NCBI RefSeq assembly: GCF_013377235.1
Contig: NZ_CP016226.1
Coordinates: forward strand, 1-64,000
Origin: Mannheimia varigena
GTDB taxonomy: Bacteria > Pseudomonadota > Gammaproteobacteria > Enterobacterales > Pasteurellaceae
Length of the DNA stretch: 64,000 nucleotides
Reading direction: 5' to 3'
Shown: positions 44,922-51,979 of the stretch, piece by piece
Layout: each line of letters begins with the position of its first letter
Position numbering within the stretch: position 1 is the stretch's first letter
Made by a program: the position numbers and the translations under genes
Notes under the pieces: model-generated
Database searches by the model: none
Seen by the model: the letters and a program-made list of their open reading frames with translations, nothing else
Told to the model about the DNA's origin: nothing

Positions 44922-45323
44922 ATGAAATCATTTTATACTTTTAGCTTAGCATTATTAATTGGTGGAGTGAGTTTATCTGATGTTGTTTTTGCTAATCAAA
45001 GTTACCAAATTACGGAACAAGGCTTGCAATATAAAGTTATTAAAGCAAGTAACGGTAAAAAGCCGAACATCAATGATGATGTAGAAATTCGCTTTAAGTC
45101 GTATAACGAGAAAGGCGAGTTATTTGAGGGAACGCTAAATAATGTACCTGTTATTTTACCTGTGCGAGATATGTTTTCTGGGCTTCAACAAAGTTTGATG
45201 CTGATGCCGGTAGGTTCAGTTTATGAATTCAAGATTCCTAAACATTTAGGCTATCAAGAAGAGGGAAGTAAATCCAAAAAGCCTGTGTTATATCATATTG
45301 AATTATTAAAAATTAATCCTTAG
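44922..45323 (+). CDS. Secreted FKBP-type peptidyl-prolyl isomerase
   Basis: The 133-residue precursor has a signal peptide (about residues 1-24, ending VVFA) and one FKBP domain. The recognisable pattern is GLQYKVIKASNGKKPNINDDVEIRF, FEGTLNNVPVILPV, GLQQSLMLMPVGSVYEFKIP and the C-terminal YHIELLKI. It lacks the N-terminal dimerisation helices of FkpA or FklB and is a minimal periplasmic FKBP. Several canonical active-site aromatics appear substituted, so isomerase activity may be weak. A Shine-Dalgarno GAGGGA precedes the ATG. Confidence 0.82.
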   Translation: MKSFYTFSLALLIGGVSLSDVVFANQSYQITEQGLQYKVIKASNGKKPNINDDVEIRFKSYNEKGELFEGTLNNVPVILPVRDMFSGLQQSLMLMPVGSVYEFKIPKHLGYQEEGSKSKKPVLYHIELLKINP

Positions 45324-45335
45324 TTTTAATACTAA

Positions 45336-45390
45336 ACAAGCGGTTGAATTTACAACATTTTTTGCAAATTTGACCGCTTGTATTTTGTGC
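45336..45390 (+). terminator. Inverted uptake-sequence pair after the FKBP gene
   Basis: Exact uptake sequences in opposite orientation (45336-45344 and 45373-45381) flank a 28-nt AT-rich loop and are followed by ATTTTG. It lies between convergent genes, so it is a plausible bidirectional terminator. Confidence 0.55.
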
Positions 45391-45417
45391 TATTCCTATA
45401 TCGGAACTGAAGTGGAA

Positions 45418-46284
45418 TTACCAGCTTCCACCGGCACCACCACCGCCTGATGAGCCACCACCGAAGCTATCACCACTGCCGAAACTACCGCCAAAGCCGC
45501 CGGAGTCTCTTCCAAATCCACCGCCTAGACCGCCGCCGAAGCCACCACCAAATCCACCTGAGTGTCTGCCGAAACCGCCACTTCTGCGTTGGCTTTCCCT
45601 TAGCACTTTCCCTAATTGATCCATTGAACTTGGGCTAATGTAGGTATTATCGCGTGGGCGGAATATGAGGAAGATCACCATTCCTGCAAAGAGGAAAAAG
45701 AGTAATCCGTCAATATCATCAAATGCTTCTTGAGCTTCTTCACCATAACTTTCATAAGGAGCATATTCGCCGTTAATGGCTGCCATAATAGCTGATAATC
45801 CACGAGCGATCCCTGCTGCATATTGATCTTGTTTGAAGAATGGGGTGATGTCATTTCGAATAATGCTTGATGCAATGGCATCCGGCAATGCTCCTTCTAA
45901 CCCTCGCCCAGTTGCAATAAAGAGTTTGCGATCATTTTTGGCGATTAGTAATAAAACCCCGTTGTTTTCGTTGTTTTTGCTACGTCCAATACCCCATTTG
46001 TTAAATAGGGTGTGAGCATAGGTAGAAATCGCTTCGCCTTCCGTACTAGGTACAATGACGACGGCAATTTGCGAGCTTGTTTTAGCACGGTTAGCAATTA
46101 ACGCATCTTCTAAGGTTCGCCATTCTTGTTGGCTTAGCGTGTTTTTGGTGTAGTCCGTGATGTAATAAAACGGTTTTGGTGGTTCAGGATAAGTTACCGC
46201 CACTGCATTTACGCTAAATACTGCCAGTAGAACGAATAACAAGCGGTCAAAAAAGTGAGAAATTTTGCAAATAGATTTCATCAT
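45418..46284 (-). CDS. TPM-domain protein with Gly/Ser-rich tail (YgcG-like)
   Basis: The 288-residue protein has a signal peptide (residues about 1-29, ending NAVA) and then a TPM domain (LSQQEWRTLEDALIANRAK, QIAVVIVPSTEG, FNKWGIGRSKNNENNGVLL, FIATGRGLEGALPDAI). A membrane segment (LLFFLFAGMVIFLIF, about residue 200) and a Gly/Ser/Phe-rich C-terminus follow. This is the YgcG architecture. Its ATG overlaps the upstream TPM gene stop by 4 nt (ATGA). TPM proteins often accompany LemA, as here. Function is unsettled; phosphatase activity has been reported for some plant members. Confidence 0.85.
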   Translation of the reverse strand: MMKSICKISHFFDRLLFVLLAVFSVNAVAVTYPEPPKPFYYITDYTKNTLSQQEWRTLEDALIANRAKTSSQIAVVIVPSTEGEAISTYAHTLFNKWGIGRSKNNENNGVLLLIAKNDRKLFIATGRGLEGALPDAIASSIIRNDITPFFKQDQYAAGIARGLSAIMAAINGEYAPYESYGEEAQEAFDDIDGLLFFLFAGMVIFLIFRPRDNTYISPSSMDQLGKVLRESQRRSGGFGRHSGGFGGGFGGGLGGGFGRDSGGFGGSFGSGDSFGGGSSGGGGAGGSW

Positions 46285-46739
46285 TTTATTAACACCTCAT
46301 TAGACAACTCGTTTTGATCATTTTCTTGATAAGGGAAATAGTGGGCTAATGGCTCTTCCACAATTTTAATAGCATCACAAATTGCTTGAGTATAATTACC
46401 GTTTTGGCAATCAATACACATTGTTTGATAGATTTTTTGCCAAAAATCATCACCGACTTTTTGGTGAATACCTTCATCGCCAATTACAGCAACATAGTGA
46501 GGTTTAAATGAGAGATAAATCAACACGCCATTACGTTGTGCGGTTTCTCGCATTTTGAGTTCATCAAATAGTTGATTTGCACGCACCATAGCCGCATTTT
46601 GCATTTCCTCGATCTTGGCTTTTCGCTCTACTACCACACGCAATTCCGCAGAAGTATGCTGCTCTAAATGATAGATTGCTTGTTCGATAAGTTTAGTATC
46701 AATAGGCAATTGATTAGAAAGAAAAGAAAATAATCCCAT
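46281..46739 (-). CDS. TPM-domain protein without signal peptide
   Basis: The 152-residue protein is a single TPM domain: IEQAIYHLEQHTSAELRVVVERKAK, FDELKMRETAQRNGVLIYLSF, VAVIGDEGIHQKVGDDFW and a C-terminal helix with AICDAIKIVEEPLAHYFP. It has no clear membrane segment. It is translationally coupled to the second TPM gene downstream by an ATGA overlap and lies just below a hairpin that follows lemA. Together the three genes form the common LemA-TPM-TPM cluster. Molecular role unknown. Confidence 0.85.
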   Translation of the reverse strand: MGLFSFLSNQLPIDTKLIEQAIYHLEQHTSAELRVVVERKAKIEEMQNAAMVRANQLFDELKMRETAQRNGVLIYLSFKPHYVAVIGDEGIHQKVGDDFWQKIYQTMCIDCQNGNYTQAICDAIKIVEEPLAHYFPYQENDQNELSNEVLIK

Positions 46740-46755
46740 TTGATCCCCTTAAAAA

Positions 46756-46796
46756 TAAAGCAATAAGCACCGAATTTGAAAGAGCTTATTGCTTTA
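46756..46796 (-). terminator. Hairpin between lemA and the TPM genes
   Basis: A 13-bp perfect inverted repeat (46756-46768 with 46784-46796; arms TAAAGCAATAAGC and its complement) has a 15-nt loop and a U tract on the minus strand. It lies 23 nt past the lemA stop and 16 nt before the TPM start, so it should reduce TPM transcription relative to lemA. Confidence 0.75.
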
Positions 46797-46819
46797 AAAT
46801 ATAGATAATTTAATACAAC

Positions 46820-47404
46820 TTAGTTAAAGTTTACTTGTGGTGCTTTATCCGAGCCTGCTTCAGATTTGAACTGTGGTTTTGCTTTAAAGCCCATAATCAT
46901 TGCTGCTAATTTAGTTGGGAATTCACGCACTTGCTTGTTGTATTCTTTCACTTTTTCGTTGAAGTTATTGCGTTCAACGTTAATGCGGTTTTCTGTACCT
47001 TCTAACTGTGCTTGTAAGTTTAAAAACGCATCGTGTGCTTTTAACTCAGGGTATTTCTCAACTGAAACCAATAAGCGTGAAAGGGCAGAGTTTACACCTT
47101 GTTGGGCTTCTTGGAATTTCGCCATTTGCTCTTCGGTTGCATTGCTTGGGTCAATGGTTACCGCCGTTGCTTTCGCACGGGCTTCAATCACAGAGGTTAA
47201 GGTTTCTTTCTCAAAGTTAGCTTGACCTTTTACGGTGTTTACTAGGTTTGGAATTAAATCCGCACGGCGTTGATACGCAGATTCTACATTACCCCACACA
47301 GAGTTGATGTCTTCTTCTGCACGCATTAAATCGTTATATTTTGTTAATGAATAACCGCCAACAGCAAGAACAGCGATCAATAAAATCCAAAAAATCTTTT
47401 TCAT
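46820..47404 (-). CDS. lemA: LemA family protein
   Basis: LemA proteins are membrane-anchored helical bundles of unclear function; in some species they are processed into peptides presented on the surface or affect envelope stability. The 194-residue protein has an N-terminal membrane segment (residues about 3-19). It has the family core YNDLMRAEEDINSVWGNVES, YQRRADLIPNLVNTVKG, ARAKAT, NRINVERNNFNEKVKEYN and a C-terminal FKAKPQF. AGGAC is upstream of the ATG. It heads the TPM cluster. Confidence 0.93.
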   Translation of the reverse strand: MKKIFWILLIAVLAVGGYSLTKYNDLMRAEEDINSVWGNVESAYQRRADLIPNLVNTVKGQANFEKETLTSVIEARAKATAVTIDPSNATEEQMAKFQEAQQGVNSALSRLLVSVEKYPELKAHDAFLNLQAQLEGTENRINVERNNFNEKVKEYNKQVREFPTKLAAMIMGFKAKPQFKSEAGSDKAPQVNFN

Positions 47405-47528
47405 TATTAAGTCCTATTAGATAAATGAGAGTGAAAAATTAGAAACATTCTATCGAGAAAAGTAATAGATAGCTAGAGAACTTACAAAATTTTGTTGTAA
47501 TTCGTCCGCTTGTAAGGTTTCTTTGAGC

Positions 47529-47555
47529 AAAAAACGGAGCATCAGCTCCGTTTTT
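47529..47555 (-). terminator. Terminator of the fruBKA operon
   Basis: ACGGAGC (47534-47540) pairs with GCTCCGT (47545-47551) around ATCA, with flanking A and T runs extending the stem. On the minus strand the U tract follows. It lies 24 nt past the fruA stop. Confidence 0.88.
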
Positions 47556-47578
47556 CGTTTCTTGGTTTATTGCCGGAA

Positions 47579-49237
47579 TTATTCCGCTTTTTGTTTGATG
47601 GTTGCGTAAACCACACCGGTAATGACTGAACCGATTGCGATAGCTGCTAAGTACATCAACGGTTGTGATACGAATGGAATTACGAATAAACCACCGTGTG
47701 GGGCTTGTAAGGTGATGCCTAGAGCCATTGAAATTGCACCTGCAGTTGCACCACCTAAGATTGAACTTAGGATTACACGTATAGGATCGGCTGCTACGAA
47801 TGGTAACGCACCTTCTGAAATAAAGCATAAGCCCAATACAAATGAAGCTTTACCTGCATCACGCTGGTTAGTGTTAAATTTATTGCGAGCAATTAAGGTC
47901 GCAATTGCCATACCAATTGGTGGAACCATACCTGCTGCCATTACGGCTGCCATTGGTGTGTATTGCTGTGAGGCGATTAAGCCAACACCAAATGTATAAG
48001 CGGCTTTGTTTACAGGGCCTCCCATATCCGTACACATCATTGCACCTAATACAATCCCTAAAATAATTGCGTTGGTTTGACCCATCGTATTTAACCATTC
48101 TACTAAAGCGTCCATTAAGGCTTTAACTGGCGGGTTAATGAGGTAAATCATTAACAAGCCAACAATGGCTGAACCTAATAACGGTAAAATTAGAATCGGT
48201 TTAAGTGAAGTTAAACTTGGTGGTAGTTTAATTGCACCGTTTAAGAATTTCACTGTGTAACCGGCAAGGAAACCGGCAACGATACCGCCTAAAATCCCAG
48301 CTCCGGCTGTGGTTGCCAGCATACCGCCAATTAAACCTACCGCTAAACCCGGGCGGTCAGCAATAGAGAAGGCTACATAGCCTGCGAATACCGCAATCAT
48401 TAAGTGGAATGCCGCACCGCCGCCGATGTCCATTAATGCTTTCGGCAAGCCGCCTGCGATGGTTTCATCTTTGAATGCTTCAATGCCGAACATAAAGGAA
48501 ATAGCAATTAACAAACCACCGGCAACCACAAGCGGTAACATATGCGAAACGCCGGTCATTAAGTGTTTGTATAAGCCTTTTTTCTCTCCGGTTGCCGCTT
48601 CCGCATTTTCCGCTTTCGCTACGCCACCTTCATACACTTTCGCTTGGGTGAATGCTTTTTCAAACTCTTGAGCGGTTTTCTTCAACGCTAAGCCTGTTGA
48701 TGTACGGTACATCGGCTTGCCTTTGAATTTCTCTAAATCCACATCAATATCCGCAGCCACAAAAACTAAGTCAGCAGTGGCTACTTCTTCCGCAGAAATT
48801 GGGTTGCCTGCACCCACCTGACCACGAGTTTCTACTTTTACGTTCCAGCCTTGAGCCTTGGCGTAGTTTTCAATCGCTTCCGCTGACATAAAGGTGTGAG
48901 CCACACCAGTTGGGCAAGCAGTGACCGCCACAATATTTTTCACGCCGGAAGTTGAAACTGCTGGTGCGGCTGTCGCATTTGCAAAAAACTGTCCGTTTTC
49001 GACCGCTTGTTTAAGGCTGGCTTCAGGCTGGGCAAAGGCTTGGTCTAAATCTAAGATTGCCCCTTTTTTGCCAGCAGCAACTTGAGGAATAGTGTTATCA
49101 AATAACACCACGAAATCCGCTTGGTTGGCATCAACCACGTTGTAGCCTTGCTGTTTGGCAGCTGCCGATAACACTTCATTCACTAAGAAACGACGTGCGT
49201 TCCCGAGTGTTTGAGGGAAAACAAAAGAAATATTCAT
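47579..49237 (-). CDS. fruA: PTS fructose transporter subunit IIBC
   Basis: FruA imports fructose and phosphorylates it to fructose 1-phosphate. The 552-residue protein has a degenerate N-terminal IIB' domain (residues 1-90, no cysteine). A short linker follows, then the active IIB domain with the phosphocysteine in VTACPTGVAHTFM (C108), and a IIC membrane domain from about residue 225. IIC motifs include GGAAFHLMIAVFAGYVAFSI and the segment MGGPVNKAAYTFG. An exact uptake sequence (49002-49010) codes for KQAV in the IIB'-IIB linker. It is the last gene of fruBKA. Confidence 0.96.
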   Translation of the reverse strand: MNISFVFPQTLGNARRFLVNEVLSAAAKQQGYNVVDANQADFVVLFDNTIPQVAAGKKGAILDLDQAFAQPEASLKQAVENGQFFANATAAPAVSTSGVKNIVAVTACPTGVAHTFMSAEAIENYAKAQGWNVKVETRGQVGAGNPISAEEVATADLVFVAADIDVDLEKFKGKPMYRTSTGLALKKTAQEFEKAFTQAKVYEGGVAKAENAEAATGEKKGLYKHLMTGVSHMLPLVVAGGLLIAISFMFGIEAFKDETIAGGLPKALMDIGGGAAFHLMIAVFAGYVAFSIADRPGLAVGLIGGMLATTAGAGILGGIVAGFLAGYTVKFLNGAIKLPPSLTSLKPILILPLLGSAIVGLLMIYLINPPVKALMDALVEWLNTMGQTNAIILGIVLGAMMCTDMGGPVNKAAYTFGVGLIASQQYTPMAAVMAAGMVPPIGMAIATLIARNKFNTNQRDAGKASFVLGLCFISEGALPFVAADPIRVILSSILGGATAGAISMALGITLQAPHGGLFVIPFVSQPLMYLAAIAIGSVITGVVYATIKQKAE

Positions 49238-49263
49238 TTGGTGTTCCTTATAAAGATGAAAAA

Positions 49264-50199
49264 TTAGTTTAAAACTGTGATTTGGACTTGTTCCGCCAAC
49301 GCATCAGTGGCATTGCGATCTTCCACACCCACATTGCTTTGAGCCACCGCATTCGCAGAAGTTGCTGAGGCGAATTTCAGGGTTTGGGCTTTGCCCCAAC
49401 CTTGTGAGAAACCGTAGATCAAGCCTGCGACCATTGAGTCACCGGCACCCACCGTGCTAACCACATTTTCACAACGTGGCGGTTGAGCTTGTAACACGCC
49501 TTCGCTATTGAGCCATAACGAGCCTTTTTCACCCATTGAGACAATCACGTTTTCAATGCCTTGCGAGCGGAGTTGAGCAGCCGCTTCGATAATCTCTTCC
49601 ATTGAGTTTAATGGGCGACCTACTAACACTTCCAACTCACGGCGATTTGGTTTCACTAGCCAAGGGTGAGCGGTTAAGCCTGCGGTGAGAGCAGCGTTGC
49701 TGGTGTCTAACACCACTTTTAAGCCTTGTTGAGATAAAGATTCTAACCACTCAGCGAATTTTTCCGGGCTGACACCACGAGGTAATGATCCACACACCGC
49801 CACTAAATCAAATTGATTTTTCCACGTGGTTGATTGCTCAACGAATGTTTCCCAATCTTGCTCGGAAACTTCAAAGCCTAAAAAGTTGAGGTCGGTTACG
49901 TCCGCTTCGGTTTCGGTAATCTTCACGTTGATGCGGGTTTTGCCCTGAATGCGGTAGAAGGCATCGTTCAAGCCATTTTGTTTGAACACCTTGACGAAAT
50001 CGCCTTCGTTTTCGGCCCCTAGAAAGCCGCTAACGGAGAGTGTTGTGCCTAAATCTGCCAACACTTTTGCCACGTTAATGCCTTTGCCTGCAGGGTAGAT
50101 GCCGAGCGTTTCCACGGTATTCACTTCGCCGATTTCAATGCGTTTTAGTCGCCCAACTAAATCAAATGCCGGGTTGAGGGTTATGGTTGCAATACGCAT
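49264..50199 (-). CDS. fruK: 1-phosphofructokinase
   Basis: FruK converts fructose 1-phosphate to fructose 1,6-bisphosphate. The 311-residue PfkB-family kinase (E. coli 312) starts MRIATITLNPAFDLVG and has YPAGKGINVAKVLADLG as the first PfkB signature. The second signature with the catalytic aspartate is VSTVGAGDSMVAGLIYG near residue 250. GGGGAA lies before the ATG. It sits 10 nt after fruB and 26 nt before fruA. Confidence 0.96.
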   Translation of the reverse strand: MRIATITLNPAFDLVGRLKRIEIGEVNTVETLGIYPAGKGINVAKVLADLGTTLSVSGFLGAENEGDFVKVFKQNGLNDAFYRIQGKTRINVKITETEADVTDLNFLGFEVSEQDWETFVEQSTTWKNQFDLVAVCGSLPRGVSPEKFAEWLESLSQQGLKVVLDTSNAALTAGLTAHPWLVKPNRRELEVLVGRPLNSMEEIIEAAAQLRSQGIENVIVSMGEKGSLWLNSEGVLQAQPPRCENVVSTVGAGDSMVAGLIYGFSQGWGKAQTLKFASATSANAVAQSNVGVEDRNATDALAEQVQITVLN

Positions 50200-50209
50200 T
50201 CTGTTCCCC

Positions 50210-51688
50210 TTATTCGCCTAAGCCGGCTTCAATCGCTGCACCGATAGCTGCGAGTGCCGCTTCCGCATCATCGCCTGTTGCCACAAAACGCAGCGTTGTG
50301 CCTTTGGTTACGCCAAGAGCCACAATTTTCATTAAGCTTTTCGCACTCACAAGCGGTGAATTTTTATCAACATTTTGCACTTCAATTTTGGCAGCGAATT
50401 TTTTCACTTCATTCACTAACACCGCTGATGGGCGAGCGTGCAAACCGTGTTCGTTTTTGATCACAAAAGTTGCTTCTTTTTGGTTTTCTGCCACAGTTGG
50501 AACGGTTTCTTGAGCCGCTGGAGCAGGTGCTTGAACGGCTGCACGTTCAATCGTATCTTCCACGTTTGGTACAAAAGACACGCTTTCACCCAAACCGTCC
50601 ACAAAGGCTTTTTGTAAGGCTTCGATGGCTTGCTCGGCATCATCCCCTTCCGCCACAAAGCGTAAGCGATGCCCAAGGCTTGCCCCTAATGCCACCACTT
50701 TCATCGCACTTTTCGCACTTGCCGGTGGGGTTTGGCGGTCTAAATTTTCCACTGTAATTTGTGAATTGAATGCTTTAGCAGTTTGCACTAACACCGCAGA
50801 CGGACGAGCGTGTAAGCCATTTTCGTTACGCACGGTGAATGTGCCGATCACTTGATTTCCAGCGGCTACATTTTGTTGTGGAGCAGATACTTCTTCGCCT
50901 TTTAATAACGCCACAATTTGAGCAGGTGTTGCCGTTACGAATTGTGAGCGAACTTCCGCTTTTAATAATGGGGCTAAAACGCTTTCTAGGCTGTTATCGG
51001 TTTGAGCCACGGTGATTAAGGTTTGCCCTTGCGTGTTGCGAGCGACAGCCACACCGTTGGCTTCATTGCCTTTGGCGGAATCATTCACAAACAGATTATT
51101 ACCTAAATTTAAGGCTTGGCTTGTGACCACATCGCTGATAAAGGCTTGCGAAACATAGCCTCTTTCTTGCAGTTTGCCGGCGTTAATCGCAGAAAGGGTA
51201 ATCAGGCTTGATGATTCCACATTAAGTGAAACGAGCTCTTCAGAAAGGGAAGGTAGGTTTTTCTTGCCGCTTAATACGGCGATAAATTCATCGAGATTTT
51301 GTGTTTTGGCAAGCGTTGCCGCTGCGTCTTCATCGCTTAACACCGAAGTTAATTGGCGAAGCAGGGCTAAATGTTCATCTGATTTTGCCGCAATGCCGAT
51401 CACAACGTGAGCGATATTGCCCTCTCCCCATTCCACCCCTTGCGGTAGTTGGAAAATTTGCACGCCGGTTTCTTGCACAAGATGACGAGTGTCTAAGGTG
51501 CCGTGCGGAATTGCAATGCCGTTACCTAAGAATGTAGAGGTTTGGGTTTCACGAGCTAACATCCCAGTTTCGTACCCTGCCGCAACATTTCCATTTGCGA
51601 CTAATGCAGCTGCAACAAGGTGAATCACTTCCTCTTTGTTGGTTGCTGAGCTATTTAAGCGGATGTTTTTTGCCGATAAATTAAGCAT
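50210..51688 (-). CDS. fruB: Fructose PTS multiphosphoryl transfer protein with two HPr domains
   Basis: FruB carries phosphate from enzyme I to FruA. The 492-residue protein has an EIIA-Fru domain (residues about 1-145) with the phosphohistidine in GIAIPHGTLDT (H62). A central M-type domain follows (about 150-270). Two HPr domains come last, each with the exact active-site motif GLHARPSAVLV: H293 and H417, separated by a Pro/Ala/Gln-rich linker. E. coli FruB (376 aa) has one HPr domain. An exact uptake sequence (50349-50357) lies in the second HPr. AAGGAG precedes the ATG. Confidence 0.95.
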   Translation of the reverse strand: MLNLSAKNIRLNSSATNKEEVIHLVAAALVANGNVAAGYETGMLARETQTSTFLGNGIAIPHGTLDTRHLVQETGVQIFQLPQGVEWGEGNIAHVVIGIAAKSDEHLALLRQLTSVLSDEDAAATLAKTQNLDEFIAVLSGKKNLPSLSEELVSLNVESSSLITLSAINAGKLQERGYVSQAFISDVVTSQALNLGNNLFVNDSAKGNEANGVAVARNTQGQTLITVAQTDNSLESVLAPLLKAEVRSQFVTATPAQIVALLKGEEVSAPQQNVAAGNQVIGTFTVRNENGLHARPSAVLVQTAKAFNSQITVENLDRQTPPASAKSAMKVVALGASLGHRLRFVAEGDDAEQAIEALQKAFVDGLGESVSFVPNVEDTIERAAVQAPAPAAQETVPTVAENQKEATFVIKNEHGLHARPSAVLVNEVKKFAAKIEVQNVDKNSPLVSAKSLMKIVALGVTKGTTLRFVATGDDAEAALAAIGAAIEAGLGE

Positions 51689-51794
51689 TTTAACTCCTTA
51701 TTTTAAGGTTGATTTTTAAACTATAAAAAATTTGCGGATCAGTTTACTCTATTTTTGCTAAACCGTTATAGCTAGATAAGATTAAAATTTATGA

Positions 51795-51816
51795 AAATGT
51801 GATCTAGCTCACAAAT
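51795..51816. promoter_or_regulatory. CRP-binding site, near consensus
   Basis: TGTGATCTAGCTCACA (51798-51813) matches the CRP core TGTGA-N6-TCACA perfectly, with AAA/AAT flanks. It lies 107 bp upstream of the fruB start and about 165 bp upstream of glgB, in the shared divergent control region. Confidence 0.85.
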
Positions 51817-51842
51817 TTAGTAGTTATTTCTTTTATTTATGA

Positions 51843-51858
51843 ACTAAATCGATTTAGT
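51843..51858. promoter_or_regulatory. Perfect 16-bp palindrome, LacI-family-type operator
   Basis: ACTAAATCGATTTAGT is an exact palindrome with a central CG, the typical shape of FruR/Cra-like and other LacI-family operators (Cra core TGAAWCGWTTCA). It lies between the two CRP sites of the fruB-glgB region. No regulator gene is adjacent, so the cognate protein is unknown. Confidence 0.55.
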
Positions 51859-51869
51859 CATAGTAATTA

Positions 51870-51891
51870 TTTTGTGATTTGTATCAAAAAA
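51870..51891. promoter_or_regulatory. Second CRP-like site, glgB-proximal
   Basis: TGTGATTTGTATCAAA (51873-51888) has a perfect left half and one mismatch in the right half. It lies about 100 bp before glgB, at a distance compatible with activation of a glg promoter near 51940. Confidence 0.6.
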
Positions 51892-51979
51892 CAGAATAAA
51901 TCTACTTCTTTTATTTTTATTTAATGATAGAGTAGAACTACTAAAATATGAGTATTAAACGTTTAAGTAAGGAGTGCCT

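Noticed and set aside
47439..47828. 129-aa ORF overlapping the end of fruA on the same strand
   Set aside because: It runs out of frame through fruA and its terminator, is rich in Arg, Cys and Ser as shadow frames are, and has no family resemblance.
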